Positions 52,886 to 64,000 of a DNA stretch of 64,000 nt are shown piece by piece (position 1 is the stretch's first letter; the number at the start of each line of letters is the position of its first letter). Where the stretch lies: the NCBI GenBank assembly GCA_004369045.1, contig ML213503.1, positions 633,343 to 697,342 on the forward strand. The letters run 5' to 3'. This DNA is from Heliocybe sulcata. Its lineage: Eukaryota > Basidiomycota > Agaricomycetes > Gloeophyllales > Gloeophyllaceae. A program made the position numbers and the translations under genes. The notes beneath the pieces are model-generated. The model did no database searches. It saw nothing but the letters and a program-made list of their open reading frames with translations, and was not told where the DNA came from.

Positions 52886-54421
52886 CTACGATAGAGCAAG
52901 TTTCTGCATCAGCCGCTTCACTGGCCCTCCTGCTTGCTCTGGCAGGTCGAGCTCTCGCAGCGGAGGAAGAGACATCAGGCCTTGCACAGTCTCCTGCAGA
53001 TTTTTGCCTGATAGAAGAACCGGCCCGTGTCAGTCTCTAATCGATGACTTAAAACAACACTTCCGGAAATTTTCGGCTCACCTTCATACAGTATCCCATA
53101 CACCTGATTGCACTCTCGTCAGCACTGATTGGATGTGACGGCGAGAACGCGTCATATAGCCGGACGCGACGGGTACGCACCGCTGTGGCAATCGGCGCAT
53201 CCACCCCCAGCTCGTCAACCACTTTCCTGAGCGCTTTCGTGGTGGTAACGCCCTCGGCGACACTCCCGAGACTGCGTATGATGTCGTCCAGCTGCTCCCC
53301 CTTACCGAGCCGGTATCCAACGGTGTAGTTGCGACTTGTGGGAGAACTGCAGGTCAGGAACAAATCGCCGACTCCCGCCAGCGATAGGAACGTGAGGGGC
53401 GAAGCCCCATATGCCGCTCCGATCCTGGTCATCTCGGACAGACATCGTGTAATCAGCACTGAAGCGCACAGTTAACATGTGGGAGGCGGCGTAATGCATA
53501 TGGGACTCACTGGCTCTCGTGTTGTTCTCGAATCCGAGCCCTTCCGAGACCCCAGTCGCTATGGCATAGACGTTCTTCAATGCCCCAGCCAATTCAATTC
53601 CGACGGGATCTCCTCCGGTGTAACTGAGAGAAACCGGGTGGTTCAAGATACTGCGTTAGCATAAAAGGCGAACGCATACCACCGGAACCATGGCTGGTGA
53701 AAGACTTCTGAAGCCCTCTCCGCGTGTGGCTCCGACATCGATGCCACAGAAACGGATGTCGGCTGCCGGCGTACAACTACCGCGTGGTCTCAATTGGGAG
53801 CTATAGAAGCAGAGATTAATGGACGTCTCACTTTCTTTCGCGAACGACGGTCCGGACTACCGCCAGATTTCAGTAGGACACAACGAAGGGAGAGAGGTCA
53901 CAGAATAGCAGCACTGACTATGAATGTCGCCACTTTAGCGATCTGGGGACCGCATGTGTCCGCGATAATCTCCAGAGTCAACGACCGCGTCGCAATCTCA
54001 ATACCTTTGTTCACAAAGATCAAGAGCGGCAAGTGTCCCTCGTCCAAATGGGGTCGCAAGGCAGTCAGAGTCTCTCTGGACGGATTCATATCGGCGAAAG
54101 AAGGATCGTCAAAGATATTGACTGAAGGTACCTTACGCCCTCCGTGGGTATAGCGAAGAGTAGCACGTCCATGCCTTTGATCACGTCGGCCGAGGGCAGC
54201 TCAGGGCCAATAGCTTTTATATTGTCGGGAAAGACGTGGTCTTGCAGGCACTCCGGGTTTTGATGCGTCTCGTTGAATGTTTTGACCAGTTCTGCCGAGC
54301 GAGACCACATGCAGACATTGTGGTCTGAGTCGCCCAAGTGGTCTGCGAGGCAGCTGCCGAAGTTGCCAGCGCCCAAGACAAGGATATTGCACTTTGGATG
54401 GGAGACGGAAGAAGAAGGCAT
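52886..54421 (-). CDS. GPD1: NAD-dependent glycerol-3-phosphate dehydrogenase
   Basis: Reduces dihydroxyacetone phosphate to glycerol-3-phosphate, feeding glycerol and glycerolipid synthesis and redox balance. The NAD-binding loop is GAGNFGS in [25 protein letters not shown] is restored by splicing between introns; [20 protein letters not shown] and the catalytic-domain segment [15 protein letters not shown] follow. Then [21 protein letters not shown] and the spliced [17 protein letters not shown]. About seven introns; about 370 residues from the second ATG (54421). The frame remains open upstream: another ATG at 54577 would add 52 residues that are Arg-rich, with only an Asp or two, ending RTLATSTR, like a mitochondrial presequence. 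I give the shorter start because it matches the usual length. Confidence 0.9.
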
Positions 54422-54577
54422 AACAAGATCAGGATTGTGAGGGAACACGCGAGTGGATGTGGCGAGAGTCCGACAGAGCAGGTATGTTCTGCAGATGAGA
54501 GGGTTTCTGAGAGTGTCCAAGCAGCGCAGAGGTATTCGACTTCGCTTTAAGAGAGGTCGCGGTACGCTGCGGAGCAT
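54422..54577 (-). other. Possible N-terminal extension of GPD (mitochondrial presequence)
   Basis: In-frame codons between the ATG at 54577 and the internal start at 54421. The peptide begins MLRSVPRPLLKRSRIPLRC and has about ten Arg/Lys and few acidic residues. It could make a longer mitochondrial isoform by start selection, or be 5' UTR. Confidence 0.4.
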
Positions 54578-54796
54578 ACGATGCAGTCGAAGCACGATGT
54601 TAGCGTCAATGAGCCAAGCACAGAAATAGCACGGAGCGTCCGTGGGGAAGCTAAATAAAGACGTGTGCAAATCACGTGCCGCTATGAAGCCGACGTCCAA
54701 CGCAGCAGCTGTGCTTCCTCCACATACTCCCTTGCCCTACCTTATACGTCCCTCTAATCACCCCCCGACCCTGGCGCTTGCACTCTATTTATCGCA

Positions 54797-56085
54797 ATGC
54801 CCGTCCAAGACCGCACAAACGAATTCCGTTCCTGCGTGGAGTCGATACGCAGCAGGTCCTCATTACCGTCCAGGAACGCAGAGTCGAAGCAGCGCCTGCT
54901 GAACGGGCATGCGTCGAAGCGGGGGGACAAGAGCGAGTTCTCGAGGATGGCGGCGGTTATTGGAAAGGATATCTCGAGTACGACGGTCAAGCTTGGGAAG
55001 CTGGCGCAATGTGAGTGTCCAGGCAGTGCGGCGAGTGCGGCTGCTGACTGTGTTGTGTTGCACAGTGGCCAAGCGGAAGACTTTGTTCGATGACCGGCCA
55101 GTCGAGATTAGCGTGAGCATGGGGACTTCATGATCTGGAATTCAAGATGACTTACGCTTGGCCGCAGGAACTAACACACATCATCAAGCAAGACATTGCG
55201 AACATTAACAGGCAGATCGCCTCCCTCCAAGCGTATGTCAAGCAACGGCAAGGTCAAGCCAGCAAGACTCCAGCGTCCAAGCAGGTCGAGGAGCACAACA
55301 ACAATGTCGTCATGCTCCTCCAGAGCAAACTCGCCAACACCAGCATGACCTTCAAAGATGTGCTAGAAATCCGAACGCAAAATATGAAGGAGTCGAGAGA
55401 TAGACAGGAGCAGTTCACGCATGCTACCGCCGCCGCTGCCGCACCAGCTCCGTCAAGTATGTCCCTCTGCGCGCTATTTCATATTCAGCCGTGCTGACCG
55501 GTGGTTACAGATTCCTTATTATTCGGAAACCGCCAGCAAGATCCTATGGGGGACGGCAGCCTAGGCCGGTCAAGTATGAAAGGCAAAGGACGGGCGAACG
55601 GGGATCTCCTCGCTCTGGACTTGGATGCGGCAGAGTCGGGCATGGGCGGGCAGAACGACGGAGGCGCATTCATGCAAATGCAGTTGGTCGAGCAGCAGGT
55701 AGCTTCACTTCCTCACCCTTCTTCCGCCGCGGTTTACACCGTCTTTCCAGGACAACTACATTCAACAACGCTCAACAGCCATCGAGACCGTCGAAGCCAC
55801 CATCGCCGAGCTCGGCCAAATCTTCACTCAGCTCGCGCAGATGGTCGCAGAGCAGCGCGAAACCGTGCAGCGCATCGACGCGGACACGATGGACATTGCA
55901 TCCAATGTTAGCGGCGCACAACGGGAGCTGCTGAAATACTACGCTAGTATATCCAGCAATCGGTGGTTAATGCTGAAGATTTTTGGGGTTTTAATAGTTT
56001 TCGTGAGTCCCCTTGGTCGCGTGTGGATGTGCAGGCGTGCTAATGCGTGGTGTTGCAGTTCTTAATATTCATTCTCGTTTCGTGA
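54797..56085 (+). CDS. SED5: Golgi syntaxin Sed5
   Basis: Qa-SNARE for ER-to-Golgi and intra-Golgi fusion. The start MPVQDRTNEFRSCVESI matches the Sed5 N-peptide that binds Sly1. The Habc-like helix region follows, with ELTHIIKQDIANINRQIASL and HNNNVVMLLQSKLANTSMTF. The SNARE motif is split by introns: QQDNYIQQRSTAIETVEATI, then AELGQIFTQLAQMVAEQRET with the central glutamine, then IDADTMDIASNVSGAQREL. A C-terminal membrane anchor (NRWLMLKIFGVLIVF plus a last exon FLIFILVS) ends the protein, so the tail is on the lumenal face as usual. About five introns; about 335 residues. Divergent from GPD. Confidence 0.95.
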
Positions 56086-56228
56086 CGGACTCGTGGGGCT
56101 GGACCTCCATTAGCAGATGTTAGTACTATATACCACGGATCCCAGATACAGCATTATGCGATATGCCATGCGATTAAAGTCTGTCCACTGAGACTGCCCC
56201 CGAGTGCAAGCAAGGCAACAACTGAAAA

Positions 56229-57381
56229 TCAGCCGACTGGGATGGCGTTGACACCGGTAGCCATGAAGCTCGGCTTCTTGTCGCCGCCTTTCTGCTTCTT
56301 GCCTCGCTTTCGTTTTTGTGGGTCGGAGCTGTCGTCGACTGTCCATGTGTGCTTTGTGTTGGGTGCGTCGCCTACACCTGATGTGGAAGAAAATCTGGCG
56401 CGCTGTAAGGATTCTTCTGCGGGGACTTCACCCTTGTTCTGTGGGCCCACTTGTTGCTTCTCCATACGCTTCTTCTGTGGAGACGACGGCGCGGCGTCAG
56501 CAGGCACTAAGTATGAATAGGATTGACGCTCACTCTCTGTGCTTCTAGCTCCTTGTTCCGCTGCTTCAGCTTGGTTATACGCTGCTCGCTCTTTCCACCG
56601 CCTCCCGCGGTAAGCTCTACATTGATCTGTCGACCATCTAGTGTGGAATGGTGTAGCTTTAGTGCTTGTTGTAAGGCGTTTCGGCTTGTGAACTCGAGGA
56701 ATGCGCAGCCCTTAGACTTGGCTGTCGGCGCTTTGGAATCCTTCTTGGGTTTGGGTGTCAGCAGGCGGATCGTTGGCGGTGGATCTAGTAATAGGGAAGT
56801 GTAAGAATATACGTTGATCAGGGTGCTGAGGGTTTACTGACCGCAAGCAGAAAAATGATCTTGGATGGCGTCTTGGGATGTGGTATATTTCAGATTTCCT
56901 GCTGTTGAGTCAGAAACAATCGACAAAGACATTGGCTTCTACACTCACCGACAAATAGGATATACCGCTGCTTGTCCTTCTTCACGCTCTTCTGCCCGTC
57001 CAAGTCCACCTCCCCTTCTGCGTCTGCTTCGTCTTCGTCCTTGGCTGCTTTTTTTCTCTTTTTCTCTGGCTTCGCCCTCCCCTCTTCTTTCTCTCCTTTC
57101 CCGTCTTTCTCTTTCCCTTTCCCTGCCGCTTCCTCTTCCCTTTTCCTTTTCCGAGACTTGCCCACCACCTCGCCACCCCGTCCATCTGCCGCTGCACCCC
57201 CTTCTTCGCGTTGCGCACCGTCATCCGCATGTTCCACATCAGCAACCTGTATGCTAGCGAGTCCCTGGTCCTCCTGAACCGGGATGTCGTTGCCTCCATC
57301 GTCTCGCGCTTTGCCCTTGCCCTTGCGCTCCCGGAACGCGATGGCTTTCTTCTGTTTCTTCGTTAGCTTCTGGGAGCTCAT
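56229..57381 (-). CDS. Nucleolar RRM protein, Nop6-like
   Basis: Likely RNA-binding factor in early 40S ribosome assembly. The N-terminus is extremely Lys/Glu-rich (SSQKLTKKQKKAIAFRERKG and following runs). A single RNA recognition motif follows: RYILFVGNLKYTT is RNP2, joined by splicing, and KSKGCAFLEFTSRNALQQAL is RNP1. Then KKRMEKQQVGPQ and a C-terminal basic tail (KRKRGKKQKGG). The order matches yeast Nop6, but the low-complexity flanks make orthology uncertain. About three introns. The convergent Sed5 gene ends 143 bases away. Confidence 0.72.
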
Positions 57382-57639
57382 CCTGATGAACTGCGGTTAG
57401 CTGTTGTTGCAGTATATGTGTGCGCAGTCTGGTATGACGCAGAGTAATTGCACAGATAAAATGAGGTCAACGCGAGGTTATAAGGGCTATTTTTGTTCTT
57501 CACAAAGCGGACGATCAGCGCTTCCAAATCCGGCTACTGTATATGATGGCTGCGTTCGACCTAGTGGCCGAGTCTGACCCCTTCTCCCCGTAATTCCCCC
57601 GTCTATGAGCAGCCCTGCCAACGCCCTACAACGACCACA

Positions 57640-59106
57640 ATGTCAGAGACATCGCGTCCGTCGCTGCCCACCTCCACGACCGACTTCGCCCTGCATGCGT
57701 CCTCTGCCCCGCACACGCCGAGTGGCGATATCTCGCCCATTATGCTCCGCCTCCGCCGTCCCAGTCTCCTCGCACCCAAGTCCTTCTATGCCGACAACCG
57801 GCTGCACAGTCCGCTCGCAGACTTTGTCGTACCCGTGTCGCGGAAGGGGAGCCAGAACGGCACATCAGAGGCCGGGAGTGAGAGCGACCGCGAGAGGATG
57901 TGGACGGACAGTTCGACGTCGTCCGAGAACGTCACGCCGCCGCTGCCGTTCAGGGGGGAGTCGGAAAGTGGGATGGACAATGATAATATCATGAAGACGG
58001 ATTCTTCTCGGAGACTCTCAACACCCCCGAGGGCAGTGGATGTACCAGAGCTGTCCAAGGGCCTGCACTTGCGCCGCTTATCCCACCCGGTTCGTACAAA
58101 ATCGTAATTGTGAATATGAAATACGTCGACTAAATGCGCCGTTTTGCAGCTGAAGCAGCCTCGTATATTGAGTCTGCAGCATCAGCCCAAACCAGAGGAA
58201 GAGGAAGTCAAATCGGAAGCACAGTTTCAGAGGCTACTGGCCTCATGCTCTGTCAACCCTGTGCAGCCGAAGACACCGAGGGGTACTTCTGATTCTGGAA
58301 GATATCCTGAAGAGGCTGTCGAGGAAGAAATCCAAAGGGAAGACACGCCAAGTGACGATGGCGAAGCAGAGTCTACGTTCGCCTTTGAACCGCCTGTGAT
58401 AGAACCGCTGGTGTTCTCGAAGTCGGCGACACCTGCTCAGAGCGTGAATGGAGATGAAATGTGGATGGACAGTCCTGGCATGCCCATGGAGGTCGATTCG
58501 GTACTGTTTCTTTTGTTGTCTTATGCCCATATGAAGGACTTACCCCAGGTTTCCCCGCAGCAAATCGGCTCTCCGTCTGTATCATCTAGCTTATCGCAAT
58601 GGAGATACACGCCACCGCCTACAACAAGTGCTGTCAGGACCAACAAGCGAAAGCGTACGTTTCTCCTGCTTCTTGAACATTGCTTCCTCCTAAGGGTCCT
58701 TACTTCTCTAGTCGAAGATCGCTTCGACCCTTATCCCACCAGCGCTAAGCGACGTGCCGTCTCGCCTTCTATCTCACACTTGCGCGACCATCCACTGCTG
58801 CTATCGCCAAGTTTAGGCGGCTCGCGCTCTTCTGGCGCACCATCACGGACGCCCATGCCAATTCCCATATCTATTCCTAGCTCTTCGACGAGTTCGCTCA
58901 CGTCATCGCCTACGATATCGCAGCCCATAGCTATTCCGCGGTCCAATGGACTGGGAAGTGCAAGTATCGCTAGTAGTCCGACGATGCGCAACTCTATGGC
59001 GTTGTCGAGCCCGATTCTGAGGGCGATGTCTAGGAGACGCGGGGAAGAGGATCACCGTGAAGTTGATGGCGCTGGTGAAGGTGTAGGTGGTCTTCGGCTG
59101 CAGTAG
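57640..59106 (+). CDS. Uncharacterised Ser/Pro-rich protein
   Basis: I do not recognise this protein. About 450 residues over four or five exons, rich in Ser, Pro and charged residues, so mostly disordered. The most conserved-looking parts are ISPIMLRLRRPSLLAPKSFY near the N-terminus and the segment DRFDPYPTSAKRRAVSPS, followed by long Ser/Pro/Ile-rich runs. Basic patches (TNKRKR and AKRRA) suggest nuclear location. The ATG at 57640 is the first in a good context; an overlapping frame begins at 57605. Its reading continues through introns near 58100-58150 and 58500-58720. A regulatory role is only a guess. Confidence 0.6.
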
Positions 59107-59522
59107 CATATAGTCATGTTGGTACGCTCGCCACCCTACGCTATCTCTTCGCATAATGATTGTACTGTTACTTCTCGTTTCTCTTACCCACTGTAGAAGT
59201 AGACGACTGCGACCTTGTTGTAATATTCGGCCCATCCGGGCTCGGTGATACTGGCTGTTCTTGTGACCAGATGGCGCGGTGCGAAGCATCATTGACAGAC
59301 CTGTCTCGAGCAAGCATGACGAGGCATTTCCTCAGTGCGGGGAGATGTGGCCGTATATGTACTATCGATCAGCCTGGAAGTACTAAGGATAGAGCTCTAG
59401 AGGACGGTTTGTGTCCAACTCTGAAAAGCGTTCAACATGGTTGGCATCGGGAGCTGAAGCTGAAGCGCTGCAGGCACCATCTTTCGCCTCTTTGTACCTA
59501 CATATTTTGAAGACATTCAGTA

Positions 59523-59546
59523 TTCGCCCAGTGTTTCGCCCAGTGT
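59523..59546. repeat. Two exact 12-bp tandem repeats
   Basis: TTCGCCCAGTGT repeated twice without interruption, just before the hairpin. Confidence 0.7.
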
Positions 59547-59558
59547 TTAAGCATGCGT

Positions 59559-59579
59559 TAGTCGGGCCAGACCCGACTA
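59559..59579. repeat. 8-bp inverted repeat (hairpin)
   Basis: TAGTCGGG, loop CCAGA, CCCGACTA. It lies about 140 bases before the next ATG. It could form a hairpin or bind a dimeric factor; no direct evidence. Confidence 0.5.
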
Positions 59580-59718
59580 GCTAGGATTAGTACGGCGGGT
59601 CAGGTGGGAGACATCACATCCAGAAAGGCGTCGCAGCCAGGGCATCGCCGAGAGACCAGACATAGCACACTAGTTTAAAGGTAGAGAACTGATAGCATGG
59701 GCGTCCCTGTCGTCGACG

Positions 59719-62700
59719 ATGCCGCCGACATTCAGCAATCCGATGCACGCGCCCGAAGCATATGAGGAGTACGAGTCGCACCGAGAGTCTGAAGTGAGTT
59801 CGTCAGCGCGTGTTGCCGCATGTTGCTCTTCTTCCATTTACCCGACCACTGATCTCAACTTCTTCACTTCCAGCGCGACTCCTTACCCGTCACGCCCACA
59901 ACCGATGCTGGCAGGCCTATCTCTGCTGCCATGCACAACACCGACGGCCACACGGCGGCGCCGCGCCCAAAGTCACGACACTCCTTGTTTTCTAGGAAAA
60001 GCAAGAGAGGGACGGACATCGTGCAGCCTGTGCCTGTGACGCCGGAGCAGTTATCATCAAGGGAGATGGGAGCCAGCAGTCCTGGTGAAGGGGAGCGGGA
60101 TAGATATGGTGGGGACGGGCTGCTGGCGCGCGGTATGATAGACAATGCGTTCTCTGGGCTTTCTATCCTCCCCGAGGTTATTCCAGAATTGCCAGCATGG
60201 TACAACGACAATCTCGAATGGATTGCAGCGTCTGCCATCCAGTTCCGCGCCAGGTATCCCATTCACAATCCAGTCGGTCCAAAATGGTACAAGAACCAGC
60301 ACCTTATCCCTCCCTCCGAGCGGGACGTGTCTATGCGACCGCCATCTGTATTTTCACCCTCTTTCCCTCCTATGACGCCCGCCGAATCTGAGGACCGCGC
60401 CGCCGGCCCCAGTCGGTCACCATCAGGCTCACCTCTACCGACGCCTAACTCGTCGCAGGTGAGGATAAACGAAGCTGGCATACGGGTGCGGACCCGCAAG
60501 ACGTCGCAAGGCGCGCATGATCCCGTCGATCTGCTCGATGTATCCGATCCCTGGGGCTCGCACTGGCACCACGAATCTCCTTACGATGTAGGCATGGCGC
60601 CTAGTCCGGTTTCTGTGGATATGCCGGAGGTGAATATATATATATATATCATATCGTCTGGCTAGCATTAACACCTAGTCCAGGGTCCACCCAAGTCCCG
60701 CTCTCGGATGTCGAGTACGCCGAATACGTCAGCTCGCCACCGATCTGTCATTCCTTCTCCTTTGTCTCAATCTACTTCAGCCCTCCATCTGCACCCTCCT
60801 GTACCGGACGTGGACCGCAGCGTTCCACCGCGCAGGCTCAGTAAACGCCGGAGGCCGGGCATCCGCAATTTCTTCATTGGCGGCAGTCATGACGACGACG
60901 ATGGAAATGAGCCGCCGGCTATGGTGTCAGCACCGGTCAGCCCGATTGACCGTCCACCGCCTTCGAGTCTCGTACCGACGAGTGGTCCTCGTGTCACCCG
61001 GAAGCTCTCGAAACGTGCAAAGAACGCAACTGATCCGGTCATCTCGCCGTCCCCGACACCGTCTGGGAAGCCGCCATCTATCTCCACTCAGGATACCCAG
61101 AAGAAGAGGGGGAGTATATTTGGGGCTTTGACCAAGAGATTCACCGTTGTCCGGCGGCATCCGAATCGAAGGAGTTTGGATGACTCTCATCACAAGGAGT
61201 TATCTGCTGAGGTCGCGATTGGTAATACTCCGGAAAGACCGTTCATCCAAGAGCGGAGAAGCTCTGGCTTGGTGAAACGCGTCCCTCCTCCTTCAGTGGA
61301 CGATATTCCGCCACCCGCGGATGTTCCTCCTCCCTCTGAGCCGCCTACTCGGCCGGAGGCACCTGTGAAGCGTGAAGACCATGGGCATAGTGATCGCGAC
61401 TCTGTTCTGGATGCGCAGTTCTCAATGGGCAGGCTGACCATCGCCAATCCGGACGCTGACATCGTGAGTCCTGCGCGCACGGAAGTACCTTTGCCGCCAG
61501 AGAAGGATGTGCCAGTGCAGCCTCACAGCTTGGATCGAGTTCTCGAGCAGGCTAAGTTAGTTAGCGAGCCAGAACAATTGCAGGAACCTCAACCCGTACC
61601 TGTCCCGGCACAGCTCCCACCTCCCCGTGAGCCTAGGGCTTCTCTGACCAATAGCAACCAGGTGCCGCCCAGCCCCAGTGTTCGAAAGGCACCCTCACCT
61701 GTGGCTCCTGAACCAGCCCCAGCTCCCGTTCTAGTGAACATGGGCAAATCTCCGATACCCTCCAGGTCTGTTGATACCATTCCCGCTGCCAGTCAGTCAC
61801 TACCGCGAGCCGTGGCGGCGCCAACTGTGCAAAGCGCCACCAGATCGCTTGATAAACGACGTGAGGAGGCAGTGCAGGCGCCTGCCCCCGCCATCGTGCC
61901 GGAGTCGAGAAGCCCGAGAACTGTTAGAGCGCAGGACGAGCCCCTGCAGCCTCCTCCGTCGTTGGCAGCAGCAGCTTCAGGTACTACAGATGATTCTCGT
62001 CTTTCGCAGGCATCAATAGTCGGGAACCCTGGCACCCCGCATATGCCTAGCTCTGCGCTCCCAGAGGTGCGGGCTGTCCCTAGCGTGCCTGCTCCCGCTG
62101 TACCTCCTGTTCCGTCGAGCAGCGCTGCTCCTCCGTCCGCGGATGTTGTGCAGAGCACTCCGAAGAGGGAGCCCTCTCCCCCTAAGGCGAAGGAGAAGTC
62201 TAAGAAGAGGGAGACGGAGACGTTTAGGCTTGTCAGAAGTCCATCCGGCACCGTCCACAATACCTCCGGGGTCATCGCAGCCGACGGGGAGATGTGGGAG
62301 ATCGTGGAGGCCAAGGACTCGCCTCGCAGGAGTAGGACTCACAATCGAACTAGATCGAGCGAGCAGGATCCTGTTGTTGATCGTAAGACTAGTAGCTATC
62401 AGGGTCATGAGAGGACGGGGTCTCTGGAGGAGCGTCCTCGTAAGGGCGAAAGTACAGAGCGGCACAAGTCGTCCTCTGGGCGACACGCCGTATCTCCGGT
62501 CGCTGTTGCTGGGCCGTCAAATTCTCAAAGCCGGGCTCGGAGTACTGATGCTCACCGTCGACCAGCAATACCTGAGCAGCTTTTGGAGCAGAAGGAGCAG
62601 CGCCCTCAGGCAGAGCCGAAGGAACGCCACCCATCACCAGAAAAGCGCGCGGTCAATGGCAGGCATGCCTCTCAATCTCCTGACGTCAACAGAAGTCATA

Positions 62701-63266
62701 AGCGTGTATCAAGTAATAATGATGGGACGGACGTACATCGCCGTCCGTCTCGCTCGGGTCCGCGTCCGACTTCTGATACCGCGTCGGTCGAAGACTTTGA
62801 GAAGTTCAGAGCACGGGAAGCTTGGGAGATGGACCGTCTGTACAAGGGGAGGAGCTGGGACGCGAACGGACCCAAGTCTGCGGTGAGCCATGAGATGGGC
62901 ATCGCATGGCCTGGAACCGGGAAACAAGGGTCAGTTGGCAGGTCGCATACCGTCCACAGCACTGGCCATGGCTCCAGCCACACATCCGTCGTCGTTCAGG
63001 GCTCTTTCCATGCGCATGGTGCATCCACTCCTGCAGTTTATGCCACCGCTACGTCACCTGTATATTCCCATACATCCCCACATCACCCTAATGGCTACCG
63101 CCCTCGTAAAGTCTCCATCGAGTTCCCCAGTACTAGTCCCAACCCTCTACCGGACCCGCCTCGCGAGGCAGACTTCCAACCTACGCCGCTGCCGCCTGGA
63201 CTTCCCGATAGCCCCTCCTCCCCCGAATATTGGAAGAAGTACGCCGGATTAACGGCGGCACACTGA
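59719..63266 (+). CDS. Uncharacterised large Pro-rich protein
   Basis: I recognise no known family. Three exons or so (first exon 59719-59793, second from about 59875 to 60629, then 60684-63266) give about 1,100 residues. The only ordered-looking segment is near residue 110: WYNDNLEWIAASAIQFRARY followed by NPVGPKWYKNQHLIPPS. The rest is Pro/Ser-rich, with basic stretches (RRLSKRRRPGIRNFF; VTRKLSKRAKNA). A motif FRLVRSPSGTVHNTSGVI-like segment (62226 onwards) and ASVEDFEKFRAREAWEMDRL near the C-terminus are the other candidates for conserved domains. The intron at 60630-60683 contains an (AT)8 run. The start at 59719 is the first ATG in frame. Confidence 0.6.
60634..60649. repeat. (AT)8 microsatellite in an intron
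   Basis: Sixteen bases of alternating A and T inside the intron 60630-60683 of the large unknown gene. Confidence 0.8.
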
Positions 63267-63671
63267 CTGAATACCCCTTGTACCGGTTTCCTATTGCGCA
63301 TATTATGGACATCTAACATAGACAGCCACATCCGCACATCTTTGTTTTACTAGCTTCACAGCCTGTCTCGGAGTAGAAGCTCTTTGCTTTCCATAGCCAC
63401 GGCACTTGTGACCCTTCATTCTTTTGCCGCTCGTCGAGTGCCCTGTGTATTATTGCGACCGCATGCCATTCCCGCTTCCTTGACTTGCAAAGATACACTA
63501 CATTAGCTGTTTGGTTATGCGCTACATTGACAATACACATAGAACCGAGATGGGTGCAAGATATTTTACAGATTGCCGAGATCCAACCTAAGTAACGACA
63601 GAGCACCAGGATCAACCATAATTGCGAAACATATAGCAAAGGAAAGCAAAGGAAACACAACAGCACGAGTA
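63267..63671. other. Convergent 3' flanks
   Basis: 405 bases between the stop of the large unknown gene and the stop of the last gene on the minus strand. No feature is seen. Confidence 0.55.
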
Positions 63672-64000
63672 CTACGAAGAATATGCCCGGTAATCCACAG
63701 GAAAGTTTGGTTCTGGATAATCATCCCACTGCCGATCCCCATCCAAAAACCGCCGCAGGCGCATGATTTGTGACGACAAGTACATGACGATGATCTGCAT
63801 CTTGATGTCCAGCTTCATCTTGAGAATGTCTTCGCACGTTTTGAGCGCCTGCGCGCGTGTGTTGACGAACATGTTCCCCTCAAAGCCGAGCTGTTTGAGG
63901 CTGTCGATCATCTCGCTGAACTCGGAGCACCATGCGAGGACGCCCAGCTGGGACGGCGTTAGCCTTAGGTATGTAAGGCGGTGAGGGAGAAGTGTCCTGA
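63672..64000 (-). CDS. 3' end of an unrecognised gene (partial)
   Basis: The minus-strand frame is open from the window edge (64000) to the TAG at 63672, so the gene continues outside the window. The tail is about 109 codons of largely helical protein: LTPSQLGVLAWCSEFSEMID, then LKQLGFEGNMFVNTRAQALK, then MQIIVMYLSSQIMRLRRFL, ending DYRAYSS. Codon order and composition look coding throughout with no stop, and the sequence is well ordered, so it is probably a conserved protein, but I cannot name it. Confidence 0.65.
   Translation of the reverse strand, partial: RTLLPHRLTYLRLTPSQLGVLAWCSEFSEMIDSLKQLGFEGNMFVNTRAQALKTCEDILKMKLDIKMQIIVMYLSSQIMRLRRFLDGDRQWDDYPEPNFPVDYRAYSS

Larger units (their letters stand above)
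59107..59718. other. Intergenic between two unknown genes
   Basis: Holds an exact 12-bp tandem repeat (TTCGCCCAGTGT, 59523-59546) and a perfect 8-bp hairpin at 59559-59579. No gene is recognised. Confidence 0.55.

Overview
This is a gene-dense piece of a fungal nuclear chromosome, most likely from an Agaricomycete (mushroom-forming basidiomycete). Genes carry many short GT..AG introns, mostly 45-60 bases. Intergenic gaps are small, and the families present are typical of that group: F-box/LRR proteins, a small thaumatin-like protein, a MAPEG enzyme, a fused GARS-AIRS purine enzyme and PacC/Rim101. I lean towards Polyporales from general gene style only. All coding calls were made by reading conserved protein segments and joining exons by eye. 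CDS spans below run from start codon to stop codon and include introns.

Layout. 0-9.7 kb: ceramide glucosyltransferase, an F-box protein, the exocyst subunit SEC3, and a Yop1/DP1-type ER-shaping protein. 9.7-17.3 kb: a 1.5 kb intergenic stretch, a Zn2Cys6 transcription factor and a ThrE/PRM10-type membrane protein. 17.3-29 kb: two SNF2-family chromatin remodelers in tandem on the minus strand, one Rad5/HLTF/Uls1-like with an inserted RING and one CHD/Mi-2/Mit1-like. 29-34.4 kb: a gene-poor island with one intron-containing tRNA-Ser(GCT), a decayed coding remnant, four copies of a TATA-box module, an inverted GATA-type repeat and a diverged tandem duplication of about 0.55 kb. 34.4-44.5 kb: PacC/Rim101, TFIID subunit TAF1, a PA28-type proteasome activator and the ribosome-assembly chaperone Rrb1. 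44.9-50 kb: a MAPEG enzyme, a small thaumatin-like protein and ADE5,7. 50-57.4 kb: an ankyrin/CCCH RNA-binding protein, NAD-dependent glycerol-3-phosphate dehydrogenase, syntaxin Sed5 and a Nop6-like nucleolar protein. 57.6-64 kb: two low-complexity proteins of unknown function and the 3' end of an unrecognised gene.

No gene cluster or operon-like system is visible. Most genes are housekeeping genes in divergent or convergent pairs. The least-explained DNA is the 29-34.4 kb island. The best mechanistic leads are five GCCAAG sites (the known PacC recognition sequence) in the promoter of the PacC homologue itself, a 5-nt microexon in the PA28 gene, and an in-frame upstream start that could add a mitochondrial presequence to glycerol-3-phosphate dehydrogenase.
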